Shown here: one piece after another, positions 1 through 9,134 of the stretch | Layout of the letters: every line of letters begins with the position of its first letter | How positions within the stretch are numbered: position 1 is the first letter of the stretch | Assembly: GCF_003480435.1 (NCBI RefSeq) | Contig: NZ_QUJB01000014.1 | Span: forward strand, 8,820 to 72,819 | Direction: 5' to 3' | DNA length: 64,000 nt | Origin: Clostridium sp. AM30-24 | GTDB taxonomy: Bacteria; Bacillota; Clostridia; Lachnospirales; Lachnospiraceae | Notes under the pieces: generated by a model | What the model was told of the DNA's origin: nothing | Databases searched by the model: none | The model's input: the letters and a program-made list of their open reading frames with translations, nothing else | Position numbers and translations under genes: made by a program

Positions 1-1
1 G

Positions 2-154
2 CCGGGGGTATCTCATGTGGGTATCTACGTTGGCGAGGACGGGGACGGAAGCCCCGTCATGCTGCATTGTGGCGACCCGATACAATACGCAAAACTTGAT
101 ACAAGCTATTGGCAATCCCATTTTTACGCCTATGGGCGGCTACATTACAACTGA
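2..154 (+). CDS. C-terminal end of NlpC/P60-type cell-wall hydrolase (partial)
   Basis: An open frame runs from the window edge to a TGA at 152-154 and gives 50 residues. It contains SHVGIYVG followed by a later MLHCGDP segment, which is the typical end of an NlpC/P60 domain with the catalytic His in the SHVGIY motif. In ICEs of this type the VirB1/Tn916 Orf14-like hydrolase opens the peptidoglycan for the conjugation channel and lies just before the DUF4315 gene, as here. The 5' part is outside the window. Confidence 0.7.
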   Translation, partial: PGVSHVGIYVGEDGDGSPVMLHCGDPIQYAKLDTSYWQSHFYAYGRLHYN

Positions 155-175
155 CTTTGAAAGGAGTTTATTTCT

Positions 176-442
176 ATGGCAAACACGAAACTTGACCGTA
201 TCGAAAGGGATATTGAGAAAACGAGGGCGAAAATCCTTGAATACCAAAAAAGGCTGAAAGACCTTGAAGCGCAGAAAATCGAGGAAGAAAACGCGCAGAT
301 CGTTCAAATGGTGAAAGCGGTACACCTTGACGGGGCGCAGCTTGCCGCGTTCCTCTCCGCTTACGCCAGCGGCGAAATTGCCTTGCCACAGCCGGACGCA
401 GACTACACCGACGAACAGGAGGAAACCGAAGATGAAGCATAA
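176..442 (+). CDS. DUF4315 family ICE protein
   Basis: This 88-residue protein is mostly a charged coiled coil (about residues 5-45, rich in Lys, Glu and Arg) followed by an acidic tail. The length and pattern match the DUF4315 family found between the NlpC/P60 hydrolase and the DUF4366 gene in clostridial conjugative elements. The start ATG at 176 follows an AAAGGAG ribosome site. It overlaps the next gene by 11 bases, indicating translational coupling. Its function is unknown; a structural or accessory role in the transfer apparatus is only an inference from position. Confidence 0.8.
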   Translation: MANTKLDRIERDIEKTRAKILEYQKRLKDLEAQKIEEENAQIVQMVKAVHLDGAQLAAFLSAYASGEIALPQPDADYTDEQEETEDEA

Positions 443-1163
443 AAAACTGTTCCGCAGCGTTACCGCTTTGCTTGCCGCCCTTGTACTCATGGGCGGCTTT
501 TCTGTTACCGCTTTTGCGGGCGGCGGTGATGTGAGCGACGAGCCGCCTACCCCCGTAACCGAAACCGAGCCGGAAGAAACGACGGGCGGCTATGAGCCGC
601 AGCCCTTAACGCCGGAGGGCAACATGAGCCTTGTGGACGACATAACGGGCGAAGCGTCCGGCGATAAGCAGTTTATTACCGTCGTTACGAAAAACGGAAA
701 CTATTTTTACATCATCATTGACCGCGCCGAGGACGGGGAAAATACCGTCCATTTCCTTAACCAAGTGGACGAAGCGGATTTAACCGCCCTTATGGAGGAC
801 GGGCAGACCGAAGCCCCCGTTTGTAGCTGTACTGAAAAATGCGTTGCCGGAAGCGTCAACACCGATTGTCCCGTTTGCAGCGTCAACATGAGCGAGTGCG
901 CGGGCAAGGAAGCCGAGCCGGAGCCGGAAGAAACCGAGCAGCCGCCGGAAGAAGAAAAAGGCGGCGGCATGGGTATTCTGCTTGTCGTGCTGCTTGTTGC
1001 CGCAGCGGGCGGCGGCGCGTTCTACTACTTTAAGATTTTGAAGCCCAAAAAGGACGCGGCGAAAGGCAGCAGCAGCCTTGACGACCTTGATTTTGACGAG
1101 GACGACGAGGAAACGGAAGTAGTCGAAACCGAACAGACCGAGCAGGAGGACGATAATCTATGA
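432..1163 (+). CDS. DUF4366 (CD1107-type) membrane-anchored ICE protein
   Basis: The protein has 243 residues. An N-terminal signal peptide ends near a TAFA-G site. A Pro/Glu-rich linker and a compact domain with several Cys residues (CSCTEKC and later CPVC) follow. A transmembrane helix lies near residues 180-200, and the tail is cytoplasmic and very acidic. This architecture is typical of DUF4366 proteins of conjugative elements. The ATG at 432 was chosen because it starts the signal peptide; the frame is open further upstream but overlaps the previous gene. The stop overlaps the topB start (ATGA). It is probably a surface component of the mating apparatus, but its exact role is unknown. 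Confidence 0.82.
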   Translation: MKHKKLFRSVTALLAALVLMGGFSVTAFAGGGDVSDEPPTPVTETEPEETTGGYEPQPLTPEGNMSLVDDITGEASGDKQFITVVTKNGNYFYIIIDRAEDGENTVHFLNQVDEADLTALMEDGQTEAPVCSCTEKCVAGSVNTDCPVCSVNMSECAGKEAEPEPEETEQPPEEEKGGGMGILLVVLLVAAAGGGAFYYFKILKPKKDAAKGSSSLDDLDFDEDDEETEVVETEQTEQEDDNL

Positions 1164-3235
1164 AACTTGTAATTGCAGAAAAACCGAGCGTCGGGGCGGC
1201 GATTGCCGCCGTTATGGGCGCGAATGAAAAGCGCAGCGGATATTTTGAGGGCGGCGGCTACCTTGTGTCGTGGTGTATCGGGCATTTGATTAGCCTTGCA
1301 GACGCGGCGACCTACAATGAACAATTCCGTAAATGGAAGTACGACGATCTTCCCATTGTCCCGCAGGAGTGGCAGTTTATTGTTGCCAGCGGCAAGGAGC
1401 AGCAGTTTTCCATTCTCAAAGACCTTATGCACCGCAGCGACGTTACCGAGATTATCAATGCTTGCGACAGCGGGCGCGAGGGGGAACTCATTTTCCGCTT
1501 TGTCTATGAACAGGCGAATTGCAAAAAGCCCTTTTCCCGCCTTTGGATTAGCAGCATGGAAGCAAGTGCAATCCGCGAGGGCTTTTCAAATCTCAAAGAC
1601 GGGCGCGGCTATGACAACCTCTATCAATCCGCGCTTTGCAGAGCAAAGGCCGATTGGCTCATTGGCATTAACGCGACCCGCCTTTTCTCTATCCTCTACC
1701 ATAAAACATTGAATGTCGGCAGAGTGCAAACGCCCACCCTTGCTATGCTGGTAAACCGCGACTATGCAATCAGCAGCTTTAAGAAAGAGAAATATCATGT
1801 CGTCCGGCTGGACGTTGGCGGCGTTGCCGCCCTTTCCGAAAGGCAGGACGACGAAGCGGCGGCGCGGCAGATGAAAGCGGCTTGCGAGAAATCGCAGGCC
1901 GTTTGTACTTCCCTTAAAAAAGAGAAAAAGACCGCAGCCCCGCCGAAACTGTTTGACCTCACCGCCTTGCAGCGGGAAGCAAACCGTTTGTATGGGTTTA
2001 CGGCGAAACAGACCCTTGACTATGCGCAAGCCCTTTATGAAAAACGGCTTTTGACCTATCCCCGCACCGACAGCAAATATATCACTTCCGATATGGAGGG
2101 CAGCACAAAGGAACTTATCACCGGCCTTTGCGCTGCTCTCCCCTTTATGCAGGGCGTGAAGCTGCAAGCCGACCTTGCGAGGATTTGCGACAACAGCAAA
2201 GTAACCGACCATCACGCCATTTTGCCGACAGCGGAGTTTGTGAAAACGGGCTTTTCTTCCCTTGCCGAAAGTGAGAAAAAGCTAATGACCCTTGTGTGCG
2301 CAAAACTGCTTTGCGCCGTTGCCGCGCCCTATGAGTATGAAGCGGTTACGGCGGTTTTCACTTGCGGCGGCTATACCTTTACCGCAAAGGGCAGGACGAC
2401 GCTTTGCGAGGGTTGGCGCGAGATTGAAAGACTATCCCGCGCCGCGTCCGGGGAACAGGACGAGGACGCAGAGCCGGAAGCGGTTTTACCCCCGCTTGCC
2501 GAGGGGCAGACCTTTGACAATCCGGCAGCGGAGATCTCCGAACGTTACACGCAGCCCCCAAAGGCATTTACCGAAGATACGTTACTTTCGGCTATGGAGA
2601 GTGCGGGAAAGGAGGACACGCCGGAGGACGCGGAGCGCAAAGGGTTAGGCACCACCGCGACGCGGGCGGGTATCATTGAAAAACTCATTAGCGCGGGCTT
2701 TGCCGAGCGCAAGGGCAAAAAGCTAATCCCCACAAAGGACGGGTATAACCTTGTCGCTATTCTGCCCGACAGCCTTACGTCCCCGCAGCTTACGGCAGAA
2801 TGGGAAACGCGCCTTACCGGGATTGCAAAGGGCAGCGACAGCCCCGCCGACTTCATGCGCGGGATTGAGGAAATGACAGCGGGGCTTGTCAAGACCTATT
2901 CCGCGATTTCCGAGGATAAAGCGAAGCTGTTTACCCCGCAGCGGGAAGCAATCGGCACTTGCCCCCGTTGCGGCGCGGCGGTTTACGAGGGCAAGAAAAA
3001 CTTTTACTGCTCCGACAGGGCTTGCAGCTTTGTGATGTGGAAGAATGACCGCTTTTTTGAGCAGCGCAAAAAGGCTTTCACAAAGGCGATTGCCGCCGCC
3101 CTTTTGAAAGACGGAAAGGTAAAAATCAAAGGTATGTACTCGACCAAGACGGGAAAGACCTTTGACGGAGTTGTGCTGCTTGCCGACACAGGCGGCAAGT
3201 ATGTAAACTTCCGCGTCGAGCAGAACCGAAAATGA
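1160..3235 (+). CDS. topB: DNA topoisomerase III (ICE-encoded)
   Basis: This 691-residue type IA topoisomerase relaxes negatively supercoiled and decatenates single-stranded DNA and is commonly carried by ICEs to help transfer or replication. The N-terminal Toprim domain begins with EKPSVGAAIA. The active-site region TYPRTDSKY carries the catalytic Tyr at about residue 300. A C-terminal zinc ribbon (CPRCGAAVYEG and later CSDRAC) is followed by a short topo-C repeat. Length is normal for the family. Its start overlaps the DUF4366 stop by 4 bases and its stop overlaps the next start by 4 bases, so it is part of a tight operon. Confidence 0.95.
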   Translation: MKLVIAEKPSVGAAIAAVMGANEKRSGYFEGGGYLVSWCIGHLISLADAATYNEQFRKWKYDDLPIVPQEWQFIVASGKEQQFSILKDLMHRSDVTEIINACDSGREGELIFRFVYEQANCKKPFSRLWISSMEASAIREGFSNLKDGRGYDNLYQSALCRAKADWLIGINATRLFSILYHKTLNVGRVQTPTLAMLVNRDYAISSFKKEKYHVVRLDVGGVAALSERQDDEAAARQMKAACEKSQAVCTSLKKEKKTAAPPKLFDLTALQREANRLYGFTAKQTLDYAQALYEKRLLTYPRTDSKYITSDMEGSTKELITGLCAALPFMQGVKLQADLARICDNSKVTDHHAILPTAEFVKTGFSSLAESEKKLMTLVCAKLLCAVAAPYEYEAVTAVFTCGGYTFTAKGRTTLCEGWREIERLSRAASGEQDEDAEPEAVLPPLAEGQTFDNPAAEISERYTQPPKAFTEDTLLSAMESAGKEDTPEDAERKGLGTTATRAGIIEKLISAGFAERKGKKLIPTKDGYNLVAILPDSLTSPQLTAEWETRLTGIAKGSDSPADFMRGIEEMTAGLVKTYSAISEDKAKLFTPQREAIGTCPRCGAAVYEGKKNFYCSDRACSFVMWKNDRFFEQRKKAFTKAIAAALLKDGKVKIKGMYSTKTGKTFDGVVLLADTGGKYVNFRVEQNRK

Positions 3236-3600
3236 TAAGGCTTGATGAAAAGCAATACCGCGCCGTAAAGAAAATGACCCGCGCCGCTTGTGCAAACAAC
3301 GATTGCGGGAATTGTCTGCTGCTGGACGACGGGGAAACTTGCGTTTGTGTGCAGAGTATCAGCTATTCGCTGCTATGCCGCTATTTCCGCGAAGCGGTAT
3401 TACCCGCCGACAGGCAGCTTTGCGAACAGATCACCCGCAGCGGGGAAACCGATTTGAAGCGTTGCGCGGTATGCGGCAGCACGTTTGCGGCGGGCAGCAA
3501 CCGGGCGAAATACTGCCCCGATTGCGCGGCAAAGATACGCCGCAGACAGAAAGCCCAAAGCGAGAGAAACAGGCGTTTACGGATAAAAACAACTACATAG
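3232..3600 (+). CDS. Cysteine-rich VLP-domain protein
   Basis: The protein has 122 residues and many Cys. The N-terminal part (DEKQYRAVKKMTRAACANND) is followed by CGNCLLLDDGETCVC, then VLPADRQLC, and a C-terminal zinc ribbon (CAVCGSTF and CPDCAAK) leading into a basic tail. This matches the cysteine-rich VLP family of clostridial conjugative elements, which sits directly after topB. It is translationally coupled to topB (ATGA overlap). The basic C-terminus and zinc ribbon suggest nucleic-acid binding, but no function is established. Confidence 0.82.
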   Translation: MIRLDEKQYRAVKKMTRAACANNDCGNCLLLDDGETCVCVQSISYSLLCRYFREAVLPADRQLCEQITRSGETDLKRCAVCGSTFAAGSNRAKYCPDCAAKIRRRQKAQSERNRRLRIKTTT

Positions 3601-3697
3601 CAAGCACAGCAAACGAGTACCCGTTTGCGAGAAATGCCCGCGCTTCCCATAGAGAGCGCGGGCATTTTGCTTGTTGGGATAGTCCCAAACCCTTATA
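3598..3697 (+). repeat. Duplicated palindromic element, copy A
   Basis: This intergenic element begins with TAGCAAGCACAGCAAACG, continues through ACCCGTTTGCG and ends with TTGCTTGTTGGGAT and TCCCAAACCCTTATA. It contains two palindromes, GCAAACGnnTACCCGTTTGC (imperfect) and TTGGGATAGTCCCAA. An inverted copy lies at 9135-9201, ahead of mobC. This copy carries an extra GC-rich terminator hairpin in its middle. It lies directly upstream of the ArdA/ArdC fusion gene, so a shared operator or a transfer-origin-related site is plausible. Confidence 0.75.
3632..3668 (+). terminator. Terminator after the topB operon
   Basis: A 13-bp stem, AAATGCCCGCGCT paired with AGCGCGGGCATTT, is followed by T residues. 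It sits inside repeat copy A, 32 bases after the VLP-protein stop. Confidence 0.75.
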
Positions 3698-3725
3698 TGA
3701 CCGAGAAAGGACGTGATGAAAGAAT

Positions 3726-6700
3726 ATGCCGTATTCCTCATACGACCATGACAAATTAGAAGCCGCCGAAACCATGCGGATAGAACGCCGGATATATTTT
3801 GAAGCAAAGGACAGGGAGATTGCCCCTTATGCTTCCTTGCCGATTGCGCAGCTACTTTCCATGCGCAGCGAAAGCGCGGCGGCAGAACAGGCGATTTTTG
3901 ACGACCTTAAAGAACGCGCCGCCGCATGGGAAGAACAGGCGGGAAGAACGCTTTTGCTGGATAAAACACTTGAATATGTGAGAACGCCGCACGTCCAGCA
4001 CACCGCTAACGAGTGGCAGACCACCGAGCATAACCGCCATATTCGCAGCAACCGGGTATATCAGATGAATTACCACATTTACGAAAACACCCGTTACGAC
4101 AGGGAGAAGCAGCAAAGCGTCCCTTACTCCTATTCTCTCACATGGGGCGTTTATACCAACAGCCCGAACAGGAACGGGCAAGCGAAGATTGCCGGACAAG
4201 ATAGAAAGGTTTTCACCGACAAGGCAGCTATGGAAAAGTATCTGAATGGGCGTATCAAAGCGTATGACCGCTTGTTTACGGAAATCTCCCCGCCTATCCC
4301 GCAGGAGTACGCCGACTATTTCAAAGTAAACGGTATGCTCATGCCGGACTACACCATAGAGGGCGAAGAACCCCCGCAGCAGCAACAGGCGGCAGCTATC
4401 CCCGAAAATACCGGGCAGGAAAAGGAGCGTGAACACATGAGCGAACAGTTTTCTATTATGATAGGCAACCGCAGCCGCTTTGACGCGGGCGACCCCGGCG
4501 GCTATTGGTTGGATATGCCCGCCACAAAGGAGCAGTTGCACGAAGCTATGCGGAACGTCGGCATTACCGCCGACAACCCGCAGGATTTTTCCATTCGCGG
4601 CTATTCCGACGACCCGGAGAAACATATTGCCTTGCCTTATGAAATGGTATGCGCCGCCGACGTGGACGAACTCAATTTTCTTGCGGCGCGGCTCGAACAG
4701 CTTGACCCCGCCGAGGTTGGCAAGCTGAACGCAGCTTTGCAGCAGAAAAACGGGCTTGCAAATATTGGACAGGTAATTGACTTCACCTACAACGTGGATT
4801 TTTACGTCCATATCCCCGAAGTACATAACTACCACGATTTGGGCGACTATTACTTAAATCAATCCGGCATGGTACAAATGCCCGAAGAATGGAAAGGCGG
4901 CATTGACCTTTCTACTTTTGGCAGGAACGCTGCCGCGCAGGAAAAAGGCGCGTTTACCGAGTACGGCTATATCGTGGAAAGCGGCGACGAGTGGGAACGG
5001 CAGTTTGAGGGGCGCGAAGTGCCGGAAGAATACCGCATTATGAGTTACCCGCAGCCGGAGCGCGGCGAACAGGACAAAGCCTATATGGACGCAGCCGAAA
5101 CGCAGCAAGCAGACGCACAGGCCGCAGAGCCGCAGCAGCCCCGCCCCGTCGTCCCCATTATCCTTACTTCCGAAAAGCCCGCCGAAAAGGTAAAGGAGAT
5201 CACCGCGCGTTTGGAACAGGGCGTACAGGCGATTTTTGACAGCGACCGCTACAAAGAGTTTCTAACCGCTATGTCAAAGTTCCATGATTATAGTTTGAAT
5301 AACACTATCCTAATTGCTATGCAGGGCGGCAATTTGGTAATGGGCTTCCGTCAATGGGAAAAGGAGTTTGACCGCCATGTAAAGAAAGGCGAGAAAGGCA
5401 TTAAAATCTTTGCCCCCGCGCCCTACAAGGTGAAAAAGCTGGTTGATAAAATCGACCCCGAAACGAGAAAGCCCATGCTTGACCGCGAGGGAAAAGTGGT
5501 AAAGGAAGAAAAGGAAATCACCGTCCCCGCCTTTAAGGTTATAACCGTCTTTGATATTTCGCAGACCGAGGGCAAGGAGTTTCCCGACCTTTCCGTTAAA
5601 CCGCTGCTTGCCGATGTGGAGCAGTACGAGGATTTTTTCGCCGCCCTTGAAAAAGCGTCCCCCGTCCCGATTGCATTTGAGCAGATCACAAACGGCGCAA
5701 ATGGGTATTTCAGTTTGACCGACAAGCGTATTGCAATCAAAGAGGGCGTGAGTGAATTACAGGCGGTAAAGACCGCCATTCACGAAATCGCCCATGCGAA
5801 GCTGCACGACGTAGACTTAAACGCCCCGCCGGAGCAGCAAAACCGCGTTGACCGCCATACCTGCGAGGTAGAAGCGGAAAGCGTCGCTTATACGGTTTGC
5901 CAGCATTTCGGCCTTGATACTTCCGATTACTCTTTCGGCTATGTGGCTGGTTGGAGCAGCGGCAAGGAAATGACCGAGTTAAAAGCGTCCCTTGAAACAA
6001 TACAGACCACCGCAAAGGAACTCATTACCGAGATTGAGGGGCATTTTACCGAGTTGCAGCAGCAGCGGCAAGCCGAGCAGGAGCAGGGCGATACCTTTTC
6101 CATTTATCAGTTAAAGCGCGGGGACGAAACAAGGGACTTGCGCTTTGAGCCTTATGACCGTCTGCAAGCGGCTGGACTTACCATTGACCGGGTAAATTAT
6201 GAACTCGTCTATACTGCACCGCTTACAAAGGATATGACGCTGGGCGACATTTGGGAAAGGTTTAATATCGACCACCCCGCCGACTTTAAGGGGCATAGCC
6301 TTTCCGTTTCCGACATTGTTGTGCTTCATCAGAACGACGAGGACACCGCCCACTATGTAGACAGTATCGGTTTTCAGCAAGTGCCGGAGTTTTTGCAGGA
6401 GCAGCAGACCCCCGTATTTGACAAGCTGCCGCCCGAACAGCAGCAAGCCTTGTCCGACACCGTACAAGACACTTTGCAAATGCTGGTTGACGCAGACAAG
6501 CGGATTTATGGCGACGTTACGGGCAAGACCCTTGAAGCAATCGCGGCGCAAGGATATTCCTACAAGGACGGGCAGCTTGAAAAGCAGCAGCCGGAAGCGA
6601 CCCCCGACAGCCTTTTGACGGGTGAAACCGTTAGAACGCCGAGGGGCAATTTTCATATTACCGATATGAGCCGTGAACAGATCGAAGCGGCGGGCTTTGG

Positions 6701-7076
6701 TTTTCATCATGCGTCGGAGGACGGGAAGTATCTCATTATGGGAAATGGCACACAGGCTTATGCCATAGCCGCCGAGCAGCCGCAGCGGGATAATCCCTTA
6801 AAGCACGTCGAGGACACCATAGAGCAGAACGACAACAATTTTGACGGGCTTATCAATAATACGCCGCAAACGCCCACCGTCGCGGATTTTGAGCAGCGGG
6901 CAAAGGCGGGGGAAGCGATTTCCGTTACCGACCTTGCAAAAGCGGTAAAAGCCGAGAAACGGGAACAGCCGCAGAAAAAACCGTCCATTTTGAAGAAGCT
7001 GGACGAATACAAGAAACAGGCGGCGCAGCAGCCGAAAGATAAACAGAAAGAGCATAAAAAGGATTTGGAGGTTTGA
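3726..7076 (+). CDS. Giant antirestriction fusion: ArdA + ArdC-like/metallopeptidase + YodL + DUF4316
   Basis: This 1116-residue protein has several modules. Residues 1-235 are an N-terminal region common in ICEs. Residues about 238-405 form an ArdA-type antirestriction domain (DNA mimic, acidic). A Gln-rich linker follows. Residues about 475-780 form an ArdC/LtrC-like region with an N-terminal ssDNA-binding part and a zinc metallopeptidase motif HEIAHAKLHD near 685. Residues about 790-900 are a YodL domain and about 955-1116 a DUF4316 tail with a Lys-rich end. The expected role is to protect entering ICE DNA from host restriction. ATG 3726 follows GAAAGGACGTGATG. An internal Shine-Dalgarno and ATG at 4437 would give ArdA-onward protein alone. 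It lies five bases before the TTRAP gene. Confidence 0.85.
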   Translation: MPYSSYDHDKLEAAETMRIERRIYFEAKDREIAPYASLPIAQLLSMRSESAAAEQAIFDDLKERAAAWEEQAGRTLLLDKTLEYVRTPHVQHTANEWQTTEHNRHIRSNRVYQMNYHIYENTRYDREKQQSVPYSYSLTWGVYTNSPNRNGQAKIAGQDRKVFTDKAAMEKYLNGRIKAYDRLFTEISPPIPQEYADYFKVNGMLMPDYTIEGEEPPQQQQAAAIPENTGQEKEREHMSEQFSIMIGNRSRFDAGDPGGYWLDMPATKEQLHEAMRNVGITADNPQDFSIRGYSDDPEKHIALPYEMVCAADVDELNFLAARLEQLDPAEVGKLNAALQQKNGLANIGQVIDFTYNVDFYVHIPEVHNYHDLGDYYLNQSGMVQMPEEWKGGIDLSTFGRNAAAQEKGAFTEYGYIVESGDEWERQFEGREVPEEYRIMSYPQPERGEQDKAYMDAAETQQADAQAAEPQQPRPVVPIILTSEKPAEKVKEITARLEQGVQAIFDSDRYKEFLTAMSKFHDYSLNNTILIAMQGGNLVMGFRQWEKEFDRHVKKGEKGIKIFAPAPYKVKKLVDKIDPETRKPMLDREGKVVKEEKEITVPAFKVITVFDISQTEGKEFPDLSVKPLLADVEQYEDFFAALEKASPVPIAFEQITNGANGYFSLTDKRIAIKEGVSELQAVKTAIHEIAHAKLHDVDLNAPPEQQNRVDRHTCEVEAESVAYTVCQHFGLDTSDYSFGYVAGWSSGKEMTELKASLETIQTTAKELITEIEGHFTELQQQRQAEQEQGDTFSIYQLKRGDETRDLRFEPYDRLQAAGLTIDRVNYELVYTAPLTKDMTLGDIWERFNIDHPADFKGHSLSVSDIVVLHQNDEDTAHYVDSIGFQQVPEFLQEQQTPVFDKLPPEQQQALSDTVQDTLQMLVDADKRIYGDVTGKTLEAIAAQGYSYKDGQLEKQQPEATPDSLLTGETVRTPRGNFHITDMSREQIEAAGFGFHHASEDGKYLIMGNGTQAYAIAAEQPQRDNPLKHVEDTIEQNDNNFDGLINNTPQTPTVADFEQRAKAGEAISVTDLAKAVKAEKREQPQKKPSILKKLDEYKKQAAQQPKDKQKEHKKDLEV
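4422..4439 (+). promoter_or_regulatory. Internal ribosome binding site and ATG at the ArdA junction
   Basis: AAGGAG at 4422-4427 lies nine bases before an in-frame ATG (4437) that starts MSEQFSIMIGN, the normal N-terminus of an ArdA-like protein. This looks like a retained start of a formerly separate gene or a second translation start within the fusion. Confidence 0.6.
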
Positions 7077-7080
7077 TAGC

Positions 7081-7290
7081 ATGAATACCCGCTTTACCAT
7101 TGAGGAAGAAAACATTGTTGCGATCTACGCCGAGGACAGCCGGGAAACAACGCTTGAAAATATCCTTGCCGCCATGCCCTACATGGACGAGGATATGCGC
7201 CAGCTTGCCGCCGCAGCGGTGAACAAGCTGCAAGCCATGACGGACAGCGAGTTTTCCGAAAGGGAGTTTATCTTGACCGACGAGGAATAG
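7081..7290 (+). CDS. Transposon-transfer assisting protein (TTRAP family)
   Basis: This acidic protein has 69 residues, beginning MNTRFTIEEENIVAIY and ending FSEREFILTDEE. Length, sequence style and position after the DUF4316 protein match the TTRAP family of small proteins in clostridial conjugative elements. ATG at 7081 follows a GGAGG site at the end of the preceding gene. The molecular role is not known. A strong terminator follows. Confidence 0.8.
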   Translation: MNTRFTIEEENIVAIYAEDSRETTLENILAAMPYMDEDMRQLAAAAVNKLQAMTDSEFSEREFILTDEE

Positions 7291-7298
7291 CCCATAGA

Positions 7299-7349
7299 GA
7301 ACAGGGGCGCGGTTGCCGATTTCCGGCACCGCGCCCCTGTTCTTTTTTT
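7299..7349 (+). terminator. Rho-independent terminator after TTRAP
   Basis: GAACAGGGGCGCGGT pairs with ACCGCGCCCCTGTTC, followed by seven T. It closes the plus-strand conjugation operon and separates it from the convergent relaxase. Confidence 0.9.
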
Positions 7350-7491
7350 GTCCTTGCGTGGACAATTAGAAAGCCGTTTTTGCGGGTTTGAATATACTTT
7401 ATCGTCTATGTCGTTTTCATGCGCTGGAAGCCGCAGAAACACAGGCGTTTTCAGCCCTTAACATTCCACTTGCCACCCCATGTTTTGCGCC

Positions 7492-8826
7492 TTATCGCTC
7501 CTGCTCCCGCGCCCTGCTTTGGGACGGGTAAAGAATACTATCGACGTTCTTTTTGACAACGCCGTATTCCTGCATTTGCTTCTTGGCTTGCCGATAATCT
7601 TCATACAATTTGGTTTTCCTGTCGTTTAAGCTTCTATACTCCTTGCGCAGCGCGGCGAGATCGGGCAGCTTCTTTATCTGCATTTCCTTTAATGCCCTTG
7701 CCGCAGCTTCAAACAGGATAATTTCGCTTTCATGTCCCCGCAGATACTTTTCCTTGTCCGGCGATTTTCGGTATTCATCGTAAATCGGTTTTAACTGTCG
7801 GTATGTGGTGGTGTGCTTGATAAGCAGCGACAAATCAGACATACGCTGTTCCACTTCCTTAACCGCCTTTGCCGCCGCGTCATGGGCGGTCATAATATCC
7901 GCGATTTTGCTTTCAAGTTCGCTGTAATACTCAATCTTATTTTCGGTTAGGAAGTTCATGCTTTTAGCAGCCTGTTTCAGATTATGGATTTTCGCCCACC
8001 GTTCATAGCCCGCCGACTGTTGGGCTTTGATACTGTTTTCAAGATCAACGACAAGCCGGATTTTTTTATCTTCCCGCAGCGTTTTTGTTTTGGCAACATA
8101 CACGCCCTTGATACGCTCCTTTATCGCTTCTTCCGTATAGGCCGCGCCGAGCGTCTTTGTGCGGGTAAACCGTTCCTGTCCGGCGGCGCGGAAAGAAATG
8201 TATTTGCCCTGTTTGATTTCATATCCCATTTCCTGCAAGCGGCGCAGCAGTTCGTCAAAATCTTTCACTCGGGGAATGAGGTTATCTATCGCCGTTTTCA
8301 GCTTGGCTTTATAGCTTGTACCTTGCTTTTCGGCGGTATATTCCGCATAGCTTTTCCCTCTGTCCTGTCCCGGCACGACGACGGATAGCCCATGCTCTTT
8401 ACATATCCTGTCGCTGGTGCGCCGGATATGGTAATAGCTTTGTTTGTTGGAATGGTACTTTTTGTAGTCAACGAAGCTGACCGAGTTAAAAATCAAGTGA
8501 TTATGCAGATGGTCTTTATCGACGTGAGTTGTCAAAACAAACTCATACTTGCCGCCTAATACCGCCCCGGCAAGTTCCATGCCGATTTTGTGCGCTTCTT
8601 CCGGTGTGGTTTCTCCCACCGCAAAGGATTGTATCAAGTGCCGCCCTAAATGTGTGCCGCGATCTCCGGCAGCTTCCCGCGTCCATGCAAACTCAATATC
8701 GGCGGTTTCCAGCCCGCAGCCGAAAGAGGACGCAAGCAGCTTCCCGTCTGTCTTTTCGGGATTTAAGATATAGTCTATCGCAGCCTTTAAGGTTGATTTA
8801 ATAGGGTGCGTCTTTGTAACCGCCAT
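7492..8826 (-). CDS. Relaxase / mobilisation nuclease
   Basis: The protein has 444 residues. Its N-terminal relaxase domain begins with MAVTKTHPIKST, a probable catalytic Tyr lies near residue 19 (IDYIL), and the metal-binding motif HVDKDHLHNH at 101-110 supplies the histidine triad. The C-terminal half is a long basic coiled coil. The enzyme nicks the transfer origin and pilots single-stranded DNA into the recipient. It follows mobC on the minus strand with a 40-base overlap, and its start has an AAGGCGGTGG site upstream. The mobC-relaxase order is typical of MOBP-like clostridial ICEs. Confidence 0.92.
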   Translation of the reverse strand: MAVTKTHPIKSTLKAAIDYILNPEKTDGKLLASSFGCGLETADIEFAWTREAAGDRGTHLGRHLIQSFAVGETTPEEAHKIGMELAGAVLGGKYEFVLTTHVDKDHLHNHLIFNSVSFVDYKKYHSNKQSYYHIRRTSDRICKEHGLSVVVPGQDRGKSYAEYTAEKQGTSYKAKLKTAIDNLIPRVKDFDELLRRLQEMGYEIKQGKYISFRAAGQERFTRTKTLGAAYTEEAIKERIKGVYVAKTKTLREDKKIRLVVDLENSIKAQQSAGYERWAKIHNLKQAAKSMNFLTENKIEYYSELESKIADIMTAHDAAAKAVKEVEQRMSDLSLLIKHTTTYRQLKPIYDEYRKSPDKEKYLRGHESEIILFEAAARALKEMQIKKLPDLAALRKEYRSLNDRKTKLYEDYRQAKKQMQEYGVVKKNVDSILYPSQSRAREQER

Positions 8827-9116
8827 ATCTCGTCCACCGCCTTTTTAATGTCCTCTATATCCTGCCTGTAAACCGTCCCCGTCGCATTGGCGCGTTTTGC
8901 AATTTGGTTGATGTTCCGGCTCACCGCTTGCAGTTCCCGGATATATGCTTTTGTGTCGCTTCGGTCAACGACAAGAATATACCCGTCTATCGCCATTTTA
9001 CGGAAGTATGCCCCATACTGCTTTATGGGAAGCTGCTTCATCTTCTCGTCGATCAGCCGCTTTTCTTCTTCCGTAACGTAAAACTTCATCTGTATATTTC
9101 TCTTTCGGTTTTCCAT
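8787..9116 (-). CDS. mobC: MobC-family relaxosome accessory protein
   Basis: This 109-residue basic protein has an N-terminal ribbon-helix-helix-like part (NIQMKFYVTEEEKRLIDEKM) and a C-terminal MobC signature (ELQAVSRNINQIAKRANATG). It should bind the transfer origin and assist the relaxase, which overlaps its 3' end. The upstream region carries the palindromic repeat copy B, a candidate binding site. A GGCGGTGCGG purine-rich stretch precedes the start. Confidence 0.9.
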   Translation of the reverse strand: MENRKRNIQMKFYVTEEEKRLIDEKMKQLPIKQYGAYFRKMAIDGYILVVDRSDTKAYIRELQAVSRNINQIAKRANATGTVYRQDIEDIKKAVDEIWRLQRRTLLNQP

Positions 9117-9134
9117 TTCCGCACCGCCTTTCGG

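Noticed and set aside
3852..4835. 327-codon minus-strand open frame
   Set aside because: It is antisense to the ArdA fusion gene; such shadows are common in GC-rich coding DNA.
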